Below, piece after piece: positions 8,616-18,415 of a stretch of 56,496 bases of DNA. The stretch's first letter is position 1, and each line of letters opens with the position of its first letter. Position numbers and translations under genes: made by a program. The DNA lies in assembly GCA_044227605.1 (NCBI GenBank), contig JBGAWJ010000002.1, forward strand, positions 1-56,496. Direction: 5' to 3'. The notes under the pieces are model-generated. The model was not told the DNA's origin. It saw only the letters and a program-made list of their open reading frames with translations, and searched no databases. Origin of the DNA: JAEUKQ01 sp044227605 (GTDB taxonomy: Bacteria; Pseudomonadota; Alphaproteobacteria; JAEUKQ01).

Positions 8616-10297
8616 ATGGCTGATCAGCCTTCTGTTGCCAAACCCGCAGCCATACAGTGGCTGCCCAAGGGGGGATCAGTGCCGCTTTAGGTAATATGGG
8701 CGCTGATGATTGGCGCTGGCATATGTATGATACGATTAAAGGTTCGGATTGGTTGGGCGATCAGGATGCCATTGAGTTTATGGTGCGTGAAGCAGCACCA
8801 GCGATCATTGAACTTGAGCATTACGGCGTGCCGTTTAGCAGGACGGCGGAGGGGAAAATTTACCAAAGGCCTTTCGGGGGGATGACTACGGAATATGGCA
8901 AAGGAATTGCCCAGCGCACCTGTGCCGCAGCGGATCGGACAGGACATGCCATTCTGCACACCTTATATCAACAAGCCCTTAGGCATTCTGCCGAATTTTT
9001 TATTGAATATTTTGTTTTGGATTTGATTTTTGATGCGCAAGGGACTTGCCGCGGGGTAGTGGCTTGGAACTTAGATGACGGTACCATCCACCGCTTCCAC
9101 TCTCATATGGTTATCTTGGCGACTGGGGGATATGGGCGGGCTTATTTTTCCTGTACCTCTGCCCATACTTGTACGGGTGATGGCAATGCGATGGTTTTGC
9201 GAGCGGGATTGCCTTTGCAGGATATGGAGTTTGTGCAGTTTCATCCAACTGGTATTTACGGTGCGGGGTGCTTAATCACTGAAGGGGTCAGGGGTGAGGG
9301 CGGATATTTGACTAATTCCGTGGGCGAACGTTTTATGGAGCGTTACGCGCCAGCGGCCAAGGATTTAGCATCACGTGACGTGGTCAGCCGTTCCATGACC
9401 ATCGAAATTCGCGAGGGACGCGGTGTGGGCAAATTAAAAGATCACATTTACCTGCATTTAGAACATCTAGATCCCAAGATGATTAATGAAAAATTACCCG
9501 GCATTGCGGAAACCGCCCGTATTTTCGCAGGCGTTGATGTGACCCGTCAACCAATCCCTGTTATCCCGACCTGCCATTATAACATGGGCGGTGTGCCTAC
9601 CAATTACCGGACAGAGGTTGTCACCTTAAAAAACGGCAATCCCGATCATGTCGTGCCGGGCTTGATGGCTATCGGCGAGGCGGCTTGCGTTTCCGTCCAT
9701 GGGGCCAACCGACTGGGGTCGAATTCATTGCTTGATTTAGTGGTTTTCGGTCGGGCAGCTGCTAAGCGTTGTGCCGAATTGATTAAGCCGAACTCTCCCC
9801 ATCCTGAGCCGCCAAAAGATGCACAAGATTTATCTTTAACCCGATTGGATTATTTTAGGCAGGCCAAGGGGAAAACCTTGCCTGCTGCTTTAAGGCTCGA
9901 AATGCAGCGGATTATGCAAAATGATTGCGGGGTTTTCCGCAGCGGCGATATTTTACAAAATGGTTTAAAAGCTATGAATGAGGCTTGGGAAAAGCGTCAT
10001 GACCTGTTGCTGCATGACCGGTCATTAATTTGGAACAGCGATTTAGTGGAGATGCTTGAGTTAGACAATTTGCTGTATCAGGCCATGGCCACCATTCATT
10101 CGGCCGCGCAACGCAAGGAAAGCCGTGGGGCACATGCGCGTGAGGATTATCCGCAGCGTAATGATGACCAATGGCTCAAGCATACTATCATCTGGCTGAC
10201 AGAAAAGGGTAGGCCCACGATTGATTTCCGGCCTGTCCATTTGCAGCCCTTAAGTAAAGACGTTCCATCCTTTCCGCCCAAAGCGCGCGTTTATTAG
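8616..10297 (+). pseudogene. sdhA: Succinate dehydrogenase flavoprotein subunit with deleted FAD-binding N-terminus
   Basis: The body is a near-canonical SdhA: TVAAQGGISAALGNMG, GSDWLGDQDAIE, HPTGIYGAGCLITEG, GERFMERYAP, SRDVVSRSM and the terminal RPVHLQPL are all present, with no stop up to 10297. The normal first 50 or so residues, including the GAGGAG Rossmann loop that holds the FAD adenine, are absent. The ATG at 8616 with its MADQPSVAKPAA start directly abuts RSHTVAAQGG, in the wrong frame, and ends at TAG 8688-8690. The only in-frame start for the body is GTG 8657, just after the His codon (8651-8653) that normally carries covalent FAD. The 546-residue product compares with about 590-600 normally. 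SdhC, D and B are intact, so either complex II is lost or the deletion is an assembly error. Confidence 0.85.
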
Positions 10298-10307
10298 GGG
10301 ACCTGCT

Positions 10308-11084
10308 ATGGCACAATTTAATCTACCAGCGAATTCTCAGATTCAACCGGGCAAAATTTTTAAGGCTGCTGGCGGAAATAAAACGAAGAAATTAAAAGTT
10401 TACCGTTTTGATCCAGAAGCAGGGCAAAATCCAAGTCTTGACACCTATGAAATTGATTTGGACCAATGTGGCCCGATGGTTTTGGATGCATTAATCAAAA
10501 TTAAAAATGAAATTGACCCAACTTTAACCTTTAGGCGTTCCTGCCGGGAGGGGGTATGCGGTTCTTGTGCCATGAATATTGATGGGACTAATACCTTGGC
10601 TTGCACCAAGTATATCCATGAGATCAAAGGGGATATCAAAGTATACCCCTTGCCCCACCTGCCGGTTGTGAAGGATTTGGTTCCTGATCTCAAGGGAATT
10701 TATAAACAATACGAATCGATCCAGCCTTGGTTGAAGACCAATGAACCTGCCCCCCACCGCGAACGGTTGCAAACTCCGGAAGAGCGGGCAAAACTAGATG
10801 GGTTATGGGAGTGTATTTTGTGCTTTTGTTGTTCGACCGCCTGCCCCAGCTATTGGTGGAATGGTGATCGCTATCTCGGGCCTGCTGTTTTGCTGCAGGC
10901 TTATAGGTGGATTGCCGATAGCCGAGATACCGCGACGGGTGAGCGTTTGCAACAATTGGAAGACCCCTTCAAACTGTATCGATGCCATACCATTATGAAT
11001 TGCACCAAGACTTGCCCGAAGGGGCTAAATCCTGCCAAGGCGATCGGTGAAATCAAAAAATTGCAGATGGCACGGCGACTTTAA
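10308..11084 (+). CDS. sdhB: Succinate dehydrogenase iron-sulfur subunit
   Basis: SdhB carries electrons from the flavin to quinone through three clusters. The plant-type 2Fe-2S ligands appear as CREGVCGSC with a downstream Cys (LAC), the 4Fe-4S ligands as CILCFCCSTACP, and the 3Fe-4S ligands as CHTIMNCTKTCPKGLNP. The length of 258 residues is normal. It starts 10 bases after the sdhA body. The first frame of zapE begins inside its 3' end, but the likely zapE start is downstream. Confidence 0.96.
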   Translation: MAQFNLPANSQIQPGKIFKAAGGNKTKKLKVYRFDPEAGQNPSLDTYEIDLDQCGPMVLDALIKIKNEIDPTLTFRRSCREGVCGSCAMNIDGTNTLACTKYIHEIKGDIKVYPLPHLPVVKDLVPDLKGIYKQYESIQPWLKTNEPAPHRERLQTPEERAKLDGLWECILCFCCSTACPSYWWNGDRYLGPAVLLQAYRWIADSRDTATGERLQQLEDPFKLYRCHTIMNCTKTCPKGLNPAKAIGEIKKLQMARRL

Positions 11085-11109
11085 TCGTTGCTGGCAAGGA
11101 ACAGAAATC

Positions 11110-12294
11110 GTGGTTGCCCTGGCGCCTTTCCCTATCATGCAGCAATATCTGGAGGCGTGCCGAAAAGGGCAATGGCACTTTGAACCCCACCAGGCGGCCG
11201 TTATCGAAAAGCTGGATCAATTGGCTAGAGAATTGACCGAACATCGATTAAGACCCCCTGTTCCCAAGAATTTTTGGCACCGTTTGTTTCATGACAAGCG
11301 TAAAGCCTTGCCCCCTCCCAAGTATGGTATCTACATTTACGGAGATGTAGGTCGAGGGAAATCCATGCTGATGGATTTATTTTTTAAGAGCATTCCCATC
11401 TTTAGAAAAAAACGCAGCCATTTTCATCAATTTATGGCGGAAGTTCATCAGCAGCTTTGGCTTTTACGGGAACAGCAATCGCCTCAAAAACCAACAACCG
11501 AAGGGTTATTAACCCTGTTGGCGCAACAAATTGCCACGGAAATAAGCTTGCTATGTTTTGACGAGTTCCATGTGGCCAATATTGCTGATGCGATGATCTT
11601 AGGAAGGCTTTTTAAGGAATTATTCCAGCAAGGGGTGGTGGTGGTCGCAACCTCCAATTGGGCGCCGCGTGATCTTTATAAAAACGGATTGCAACGCAAC
11701 AATTTTCTGCCCTTTATTGATATTATTTTGCGGCATATGGATGTGTATGAATTAACCGGGCCTGTTGATTACCGCCAGCTAAAATTACCGGTTGATTGGC
11801 GTTATCTAACACCCTTAACGCCCGAGAACCAGCAGAAAATGGAAAATATTTTTTACCAATTGACCAAAAAAAAACAGGCCAAACCAACTCTTTTAAAGTT
11901 CCAGTCACGCCAACTAATGTTGCAACGGACGGCAGACCAGGTTTTATGGGCAGATTTTAAGGAATTATGCCTGGCAAATTTAGGGGCTGCGGATTATTTA
12001 GAAATTGCCAAAAATTTTCGCTATGTGTTGCTTTTGAATGTTCCCCAATTTTCCGATATCCGCCAACCTTCCCTTCACCGGTTTATAACCCTCGTGGATG
12101 TTTTATATGACAACCAGTGTTATTTGATTTGTACGGCTGAAGTGGAAATTCCTGATTTATATCCTAATAAAGATGGCCAATATACGGGGTTTGGGCGCAC
12201 CATATCGCGTCTGCAAGAAATGCGTTCAGCGGATTATCCTGCGAACGATGGATCATTTTCGAAGTATGCGTCAGATCTTGACCAAAGCTCATAA
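11110..12294 (+). CDS. zapE: ZapE/AFG1 family cell-division ATPase
   Basis: This AFG1-type ATPase is related to E. coli ZapE (a Z-ring-associated protein) and mitochondrial Afg1. The Walker A motif is GDVGRGKSMLMD, Walker B is LLCFDEFHVANIADAMIL, and a sensor-like VVATSNWAPRDLYKNGLQR segment follows. The RFITLVDVLYDN and GFGRTISRLQEM ends are typical. The GTG at 11110 is preferred because AAGGA lies nine bases upstream (11096-11100); the frame also extends further back into sdhB, and an ATG at 11137 is an alternative. Its place between sdhB and mdh is a recurrent arrangement in alphaproteobacteria. Confidence 0.88.
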   Translation: MVALAPFPIMQQYLEACRKGQWHFEPHQAAVIEKLDQLARELTEHRLRPPVPKNFWHRLFHDKRKALPPPKYGIYIYGDVGRGKSMLMDLFFKSIPIFRKKRSHFHQFMAEVHQQLWLLREQQSPQKPTTEGLLTLLAQQIATEISLLCFDEFHVANIADAMILGRLFKELFQQGVVVVATSNWAPRDLYKNGLQRNNFLPFIDIILRHMDVYELTGPVDYRQLKLPVDWRYLTPLTPENQQKMENIFYQLTKKKQAKPTLLKFQSRQLMLQRTADQVLWADFKELCLANLGAADYLEIAKNFRYVLLLNVPQFSDIRQPSLHRFITLVDVLYDNQCYLICTAEVEIPDLYPNKDGQYTGFGRTISRLQEMRSADYPANDGSFSKYASDLDQSS

Positions 12295-12367
12295 AAGGTC
12301 TACTCCTTAGCACCGTAAATCGATTGATGATAATGATCATTCAATGAAGAAAGTAGAGGCACTGATC

Positions 12368-13333
12368 ATGGCACGGAAGAAAATTGCCCTAGTTGGGGCA
12401 GGCAATATCGGCGGTACATTAGGATTACTCGCAAGTCTTGGGGAATTGGGGGATATTACGCTGATTGATGTGGTTGAAGGTGTTCCACAGGGAAAAGCCT
12501 TGGATCTTGCGCAAGCGAACGCCGTTTTTGGGGCCGATGTTCAGGTTAGTGGCAGTAACGACTATAGCGCCCTGAAAGGATCAGACGTTATTATTGTAAC
12601 TGCAGGCGTACCTCGCAAACCGGGGATGAGTCGCGATGATCTTTTAAGTATAAATTGTAAAATCGTTCATGATATCGGTGGGTTCATTAAGCAACATGCA
12701 CCTAACGCTTTTGTGATTGTGGTGACTAATCCTTTAGACGCCATGGTCTGGGTAATGCGGGAAGCCACAGGGTTTCCAGCGCGGCGGGTGGTGGGGATGG
12801 CAGGTGTTTTGGATAGCAGCCGCTTCAGGTATTTTCTAGCCTCTGAAATGAAGGTTTCTGTTCAAGACGTCAGTAGCTTTGTCTTGGGTGGGCACGGAGA
12901 TAGCATGGTGCCGTTGGTTCGGTATTCAACGGTTGCGGGCATTCCGCTGCCAGATTTGGTTAAACGTGGCTGGATAAGTGAAGAAAAATTGCAGGCTATT
13001 GTGCAGCGCACAAGGGATGGCGGTGCGGAGATTGTTAATCTTTTAAAAACCGGCTCTGCCTTTTATGCCCCAGCGGCTTCTGCCATTGATATGGCCAAAT
13101 CTTATTTATTGGATAAGCGCCGGGTCTTACCCTGTGCTGCCTATTTAAGCGGAGAATACGGGGTAAAAGATTTATATGTTGGGGTACCAGCGGTAATTGG
13201 TGCAAATGGGGTTGAAAAGATAGTCGAAATTGATTTAAACAAAACGGAGAAAGAAATGTTTGATAAATCCGTTATATCTGTTCGGCAATTGATCGATGCC
13301 GCCCGGAAAATGATCCCAAACACTTCCAAGTAA
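12368..13333 (+). CDS. mdh: Malate dehydrogenase (NAD-dependent, LDH-like type)
   Basis: This TCA enzyme oxidises malate to oxaloacetate. The N-terminal Rossmann motif VGAGNIGGTLGLL, the substrate loop GVPRKPGMSRDDLL with the malate-specifying Arg, NPLDAMVW and the catalytic GGHGDSMVPLVRY are all visible. The length is 321 residues from the ATG at 12368. That start gives the usual MARKKIALVG N-terminus; an in-frame ATG at 12344 would add eight unusual residues. It opens the second half of the TCA cluster, about 70 bases after zapE. Confidence 0.95.
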   Translation: MARKKIALVGAGNIGGTLGLLASLGELGDITLIDVVEGVPQGKALDLAQANAVFGADVQVSGSNDYSALKGSDVIIVTAGVPRKPGMSRDDLLSINCKIVHDIGGFIKQHAPNAFVIVVTNPLDAMVWVMREATGFPARRVVGMAGVLDSSRFRYFLASEMKVSVQDVSSFVLGGHGDSMVPLVRYSTVAGIPLPDLVKRGWISEEKLQAIVQRTRDGGAEIVNLLKTGSAFYAPAASAIDMAKSYLLDKRRVLPCAAYLSGEYGVKDLYVGVPAVIGANGVEKIVEIDLNKTEKEMFDKSVISVRQLIDAARKMIPNTSK

Positions 13334-13414
13334 TCCTTATTTTATCTGCCTATAGTGTTGTTGATATAAAAAAATTATCTCTTTTGTGCAAAGGGAATAC
13401 CTTAGGAAAATACG

Positions 13415-14584
13415 ATGAATATTCATGAATATCAGGCCAAAGAGTTGATTAAGACATACGGTGTAACCGTTCCCAAGGGCAAGATTGCCTATACGCCGAC
13501 CGAGGCTAAAAGCGCCGTTGCGGAAATCGGCGGCAAATTATGGGTGGTAAAGGCACAAATCCATGCGGGGGGTCGCGGCAAGGCTGGTGGAGTGAAGCTT
13601 GCTAAATCAGCGGATGAGGTACAAAAATTGGCCGCGCAAATGTTGGGTATGACGCTGGTCACCCCACAAACTGGCCCAAAGGGACGAGTGGTGAAGCGCG
13701 TTTATATTGAGCAGGGTTGTGATATTAAGCGGGAACTTTATTTAAGTATGTTGGTAGACCGCGATACATCACGGATTGTTTGCATGGCATCTGTGGAAGG
13801 GGGTACGGAAATTGAGGAAGTGGCGGCAAGCCATCCCGAAAAAATTCTGAAGGTCGTTATTGATCCGGTAACTGGATTAATGCCGCATCATGCCCGTCAA
13901 TTGGCTGTTGGGTTACAGCTAAAGGGTGCGCAAGTAAATGCGGCCGTTGGCTTTATCAGCTCGCTTTATCAAGCTTTTATTGCATTGGATGCCAGCGTTA
14001 TAGAAATTAACCCTTTGGTTGTGACGGGTGATGGCCAGTTAATGGCGTTGGACGCCAAGATCAATTTTGATGATAATGCCCTTTTTCGCCATCCGGCTAT
14101 TGAAGCGTTGCGGGACGAAAACGAAGAGGACCCTGCAGAATTGTTGGCAACAAAACATAGTTTGAATTATGTCAAATTAGAAGGAAATATTGGCTGCATG
14201 GTCAATGGGGCTGGCCTTGCCATGGCTACTATGGATATCATTAAGCTTTTTGGCGGTACACCTGCCAATTTCCTGGATGTCGGTGGTGGTGCTACGAAGG
14301 AACGGGTGACAACAGCCTTTAAACTGATTTTATCAGATCCGAATGTGGAAGGGATACTCGTCAATATTTTCGGGGGGATTATGCGTTGCGACGTGATTGC
14401 CGAAGGCATTGTGGCTGCAGCGCGGGAGGTTAGTTTACACGTTCCCTTGGTGGTTCGGTTGGAAGGAACAAATGTTGAATTAGGCAAAAAAATCCTGCAA
14501 CAATCAGGGTTGCCGATCGCCTCTGCCAGCAATTTGGCAGATGCCGCTAAGAAAATTGTTCAAGCCGTGCGCGAGGGGAAATAA
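13415..14584 (+). CDS. sucC: Succinyl-CoA synthetase subunit beta
   Basis: The beta subunit binds the nucleotide and catalyses substrate-level phosphorylation with SucD. The N-terminus MNIHEYQAKELIKTYGV is the family standard. An ATP-grasp fold follows, with VKAQIHAGGRGKAGGVKLA, the metal-binding EINPLVVT segment and the CoA-side GGGATKERV and VNIFGGIMRCDVIAEGI motifs. Length of 389 residues is normal. The gap to sucD is a single base, so the two are translationally coupled. Confidence 0.96.
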   Translation: MNIHEYQAKELIKTYGVTVPKGKIAYTPTEAKSAVAEIGGKLWVVKAQIHAGGRGKAGGVKLAKSADEVQKLAAQMLGMTLVTPQTGPKGRVVKRVYIEQGCDIKRELYLSMLVDRDTSRIVCMASVEGGTEIEEVAASHPEKILKVVIDPVTGLMPHHARQLAVGLQLKGAQVNAAVGFISSLYQAFIALDASVIEINPLVVTGDGQLMALDAKINFDDNALFRHPAIEALRDENEEDPAELLATKHSLNYVKLEGNIGCMVNGAGLAMATMDIIKLFGGTPANFLDVGGGATKERVTTAFKLILSDPNVEGILVNIFGGIMRCDVIAEGIVAAAREVSLHVPLVVRLEGTNVELGKKILQQSGLPIASASNLADAAKKIVQAVREGK

Positions 14585-14585
14585 A

Positions 14586-15461
14586 ATGGCTGTTTTAATT
14601 GATCGTAATACCAAAGTTATTTGCCAAGGGTTTACAGGTTCTCAAGGGACTTTCCATAGCGAACAGGCTATTGCTTACGGCACTAAAATGGTGGGCGGTG
14701 TAACCCCAGGTAAGGGCGGCACCCAACATTTGAATTTGCCAGTATTTGAGACAGTATCGGAAGCGGTCAAAAAAACCAGCCCTGATGCTAGCGTGATTTA
14801 TGTGCCACCACCGTTTGCAGCTGACGCTATTTTAGAAGCTATTGATAGCGGTATAAAATTGGTGGTTTGTATCACCGAAGGCATCCCTGTTTTGGATATG
14901 GTGAAAGTGAAGCGGGCGCTTGCCGGTTCCAAAACCCGCCTGATTGGGCCGAACTGTCCGGGTGTTATTACCCCTAATCAATGCAAAATCGGCATCATGC
15001 CCGGCCACATCCACCGTCCCGGCAAAATTGGGATTGTGTCGCGTTCTGGTACCTTAACGTATGAAGCCGTGGCGCAGACCACGGCGGCCGGTTTAGGCCA
15101 GTCCACTTGTATCGGTATTGGCGGGGATCCGGTGAATGGCACCAATTTTGTTGAATGTCTGGAAATGTTTATGGCTGACCCAGAGACTGTGGGCATTATT
15201 ATGATTGGCGAAATTGGCGGATCGGCTGAGGAAAATGCCGCAGCTTTCATTAAGGCTGAAAAGCGTAAAAAACCGATTGTTGGGTTTATTGCGGGCATGA
15301 CGGCACCTGAAGGACGGCGGATGGGGCATGCCGGAGCGATTGTTTCCGGGGGCAAGGGCGGCGCTAATGATAAAATAGAAGCCATGCGTGCGGCTGGCTT
15401 TAAAATCGTTGATTCCCCAGCGGCGCTTGGAGAAACAATGAGTAAGGCCTTAAAGGGTTAA
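14586..15461 (+). CDS. sucD: Succinyl-CoA synthetase subunit alpha
   Basis: The alpha subunit binds CoA and is phosphorylated on a His during catalysis. MAVLIDRNTKVICQGFTGSQG contains the CoA-binding loop. The phospho-His segment appears as GRRMGHAGAIVSGGKGGA near residue 250, and NCPGVITP and SRSGTLTYEA are also conserved. Its 291 residues begin at the ATG at 14586, one base after the sucC stop; the longer frame reaching back to 14541 overlaps sucC and is not the start. Confidence 0.96.
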   Translation: MAVLIDRNTKVICQGFTGSQGTFHSEQAIAYGTKMVGGVTPGKGGTQHLNLPVFETVSEAVKKTSPDASVIYVPPPFAADAILEAIDSGIKLVVCITEGIPVLDMVKVKRALAGSKTRLIGPNCPGVITPNQCKIGIMPGHIHRPGKIGIVSRSGTLTYEAVAQTTAAGLGQSTCIGIGGDPVNGTNFVECLEMFMADPETVGIIMIGEIGGSAEENAAAFIKAEKRKKPIVGFIAGMTAPEGRRMGHAGAIVSGGKGGANDKIEAMRAAGFKIVDSPAALGETMSKALKG

Positions 15462-15520
15462 AGGATAGGAAAGTTACCGTAAAATTGGGTAACCATCGGC
15501 ATAGGATCAGCAAAGAAAGC

Positions 15521-18385
15521 ATGAAAGCAGAAGATTATATTTTTTTATCAAGTGCAGATAGTTCTTTTATCAACGACCTTTATGGGCGTTATCTAGAGGA
15601 TCCGCAGCAAATTGATAGCAGTTGGCAAGAATTTTTTGCGAGTTTGCAAGATGATGCCCGCAACCTGTTGCAAGAACAGCGGGGACCCAGCTGGTCTCAG
15701 GAAAAAGCGGTTTCACCTGAAAAATCAACTCATGCCCCTAAAATGGGGCCAGCTGTTTCTCCTGACCTTCTTCCAACCAGTGTTAATGTAGATGTCAAAG
15801 CGGCTGCGCGCGATTCGATCCGTGCGTTGATGCTGATCCGGTCCTACCGGGTGAGGGGACATTTGGAAGCGGTCTTGGATCCCCTATCCTTAAAACCGAT
15901 TGTATGCCATCCGGAACTTGACCCGCATAGCTATGGGTTTACAGAGGCCGATATGGACAAGCCGATTTTTATTGATTCCTGGTTAGGGTTGGCGCAACCA
16001 ACCCTGCGGCAAGTTATCAAACAATTACGCCAAATCTATTGCGGCCCAATCGGGGTTGAATTTATGCATATCCAAGATCCGGAGCAGAAACGCTGGATCC
16101 AAGAAAAATTTGAAGTAAATCAAGGGGAGCGGGCGTTACCTGTAGCCGACCGCAAACAAATTTTAGAGCAGGTAATTAAATCCGAAAGTTTTGAACATTT
16201 TCTCGATAAGAAATTCGTTGCCACCAAAAGATTTGGTCTTGATGGCGCTGAATCAACCATCCCTGCTTTGGAATATATTATCTCTCAGGCGGCGGCCTTG
16301 GGTACCAAAGAAGTGGTATTGGGAATGGCGCATCGCGGCCGCTTAAATGTGTTAACCCAGATTGTTGGCAAAAAATTGGCCGCTATTTTTGCCGAATTCC
16401 GGGGGGAATCTGTTTATCCGCAAGGTACTCAAGGGTCAGGGGATGTTAAGTACCATTTAGGCGCTTCAACCGACCGTGATTTCCACGGCCATCACGTGCA
16501 TATATCCCTAACCGCCAATCCGTCGCATTTAGAGGCAGTTAATACTGTTGTTCTAGGAAAAACCCGGGCGAAACAGCGCCAGCGCGGGGATAGCAATCGG
16601 GAACAGGTGATGGCTTTGTTACTGCATGGGGATGCGGCTTTTGCGGGGCAGGGATTGGTTGCAGAAACCTTAGATCTGTCTGAGTTAAAGGGATACCGTA
16701 TTGGCGGTACCATCCATTTTATTGTCAATAACCAGATCGGATTTACGACTAATCCCATCAATCTTCGCTCTGGCCCTTATTGCTCGGAACTGGCCAAAGC
16801 TGTCCAAGCCCCTATCTTCCATGTCAACGGGGATGACCCGGACGCTGTTTGTTATGTGGCCAAATTGGCCGTAGAATTCCGCCATCAGTTTAAAAAAGAT
16901 GTGGTGGTTGATATGTTCTGTTATCGCCGCTTTGGTCACAATGAAACGGATGAACCGGCCTTTACCCAGCCATTAATGTATAAAAAAATTGCTTCTCACC
17001 CGTCCGTTGCTAAAATCTACAGCCAACGGTTACTGCGGGAAAGGGTTCTAACTCAGCCAGAAATTGATCAAATGACCAATTCTTATCAGCAGTTACTGGA
17101 GGGGGATTATCAAGCCGCCGCATTCCGTACGAGCAAGATTGATTGGTTAGAGGGCGCTTGGAAGGGATTTAAACCGGCCTCGGGTGAGGAAAGGGCAGGC
17201 AGTACCGCGCGGGATGTTGCTATGCTGCGCGAAGTTGGCCAAGCTTTGACCACAATCCCTGCTACCTTTAATCTAAACCGGAAAATTGAACGACAATTAG
17301 CTGCTAAAAAACAATCTTTCGAAATGGGCCAAGGGATTGATTGGGCCACGGCAGAAGCTTTGGCATTCGGTACATTGTTGGTAGAAGGTTACCCGGTGCG
17401 TTTATCTGGCCAGGATTGCAGCCGGGGCACTTTTTCGCAACGTCATGCTGTTTGGATTGACCAAGAAAATGAAACTCATTATGCGCCCCTTAATCACATT
17501 AGGCCACAGCAACAGCATTTGGAAGTCATTGACAGCCCCTTATCGGAGGCGGGGATCTTAGGCTTTGAATATGGCTATAGCTTAGCAGATCCAAATGCTT
17601 TGGTGATGTGGGAGGCACAATTTGGCGATTTTGCCAATGGCGCCCAAGTTATTGTCGACCAATTCCTTAGCAATGGAGAATCGAAGTGGTTCCGGATGTC
17701 CGGGTTGGTGATGTTATTGCCGCATGGGTACGAAGGCCAGGGACCAGAACATAGTTCGGCCCGATTGGAGCGTTATCTGCAGCTTTGTGCGGAAGACAAT
17801 ATGCAAGTTGTGAATTGCACAAGCCCTGCTAATTACTTTCATGTATTACGGCGGCAAATTCACAGGGATTTCCGCAAACCTTTAATCATCATGACCCCCA
17901 AATCGTTGCTGCGGCATCGGTTATGTGTGTCACCCCTGCAGGAGATGGCAACTGGCAGCGCTTTCCAGCGGGTTATCGGGGATATGACAGCAGCGTTAAA
18001 TCCTAAAAAAATTACCCGGATGGTTTTCTGCAGCGGCAAGGTTTATTATGACTTGCTGGAGCAAAAAGAGCAAAAGCAATTATCTAATGTGGCCATCATA
18101 CGGGTGGAGCAATTATATCCTTTCCCAGTCGAGCCTATTAAAAAACAATTGCAATTGTACGGACAGGCAGAGGTGGTTTGGTGTCAAGAAGAACCCAAGA
18201 ATATGGGGGCGTGGAGCTTTGTGGCGCCTTTGTTTGAGGAACTGCTGCAGCAGCAAAAGCACCGCAGCATGCGCGCTTTCTATGCGGGACGCACAGCAGC
18301 AGCTTCGCCAGCCACCGGCTCAATGAAACGCCATGAGCTGGAGCAAGCCCAATTGGTTAATATCGCCCTGACGGGTAAAGAATAA
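15521..18385 (+). CDS. sucA: 2-oxoglutarate dehydrogenase E1 component
   Basis: This thiamine-diphosphate enzyme decarboxylates 2-oxoglutarate and transfers the succinyl group to the E2 lipoyl. The E2-binding N-terminal peptide (SFINDLYGRYLEDPQQID) is present. It is followed by GMAHRGRLNVL, the ThDP/Mg segment GDAAFAGQG with NNQIGFTT, the RRFGHNETDEPAFTQP stretch and the C-terminal LLPHGYEGQGPEHSSAR motif. The length from the ATG at 15521 is 954 residues, which is usual. An upstream in-frame TTG (15485) is rejected because the ATG product aligns with the normal N-terminus. It is cotranscribed with sucB and lpd. Confidence 0.96.
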   Translation: MKAEDYIFLSSADSSFINDLYGRYLEDPQQIDSSWQEFFASLQDDARNLLQEQRGPSWSQEKAVSPEKSTHAPKMGPAVSPDLLPTSVNVDVKAAARDSIRALMLIRSYRVRGHLEAVLDPLSLKPIVCHPELDPHSYGFTEADMDKPIFIDSWLGLAQPTLRQVIKQLRQIYCGPIGVEFMHIQDPEQKRWIQEKFEVNQGERALPVADRKQILEQVIKSESFEHFLDKKFVATKRFGLDGAESTIPALEYIISQAAALGTKEVVLGMAHRGRLNVLTQIVGKKLAAIFAEFRGESVYPQGTQGSGDVKYHLGASTDRDFHGHHVHISLTANPSHLEAVNTVVLGKTRAKQRQRGDSNREQVMALLLHGDAAFAGQGLVAETLDLSELKGYRIGGTIHFIVNNQIGFTTNPINLRSGPYCSELAKAVQAPIFHVNGDDPDAVCYVAKLAVEFRHQFKKDVVVDMFCYRRFGHNETDEPAFTQPLMYKKIASHPSVAKIYSQRLLRERVLTQPEIDQMTNSYQQLLEGDYQAAAFRTSKIDWLEGAWKGFKPASGEERAGSTARDVAMLREVGQALTTIPATFNLNRKIERQLAAKKQSFEMGQGIDWATAEALAFGTLLVEGYPVRLSGQDCSRGTFSQRHAVWIDQENETHYAPLNHIRPQQQHLEVIDSPLSEAGILGFEYGYSLADPNALVMWEAQFGDFANGAQVIVDQFLSNGESKWFRMSGLVMLLPHGYEGQGPEHSSARLERYLQLCAEDNMQVVNCTSPANYFHVLRRQIHRDFRKPLIIMTPKSLLRHRLCVSPLQEMATGSAFQRVIGDMTAALNPKKITRMVFCSGKVYYDLLEQKEQKQLSNVAIIRVEQLYPFPVEPIKKQLQLYGQAEVVWCQEEPKNMGAWSFVAPLFEELLQQQKHRSMRAFYAGRTAAASPATGSMKRHELEQAQLVNIALTGKE

Positions 18386-18415
18386 TGTCATTATTATTGT
18401 GGAAAAGGAGCAGTG

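Noticed and set aside
8669..8674. Programmed frameshift at the G6 tract rescuing sdhA
   Set aside because: A shift here could join the two frames, but the FAD-binding loop would still be absent, so it would not give a working SdhA.
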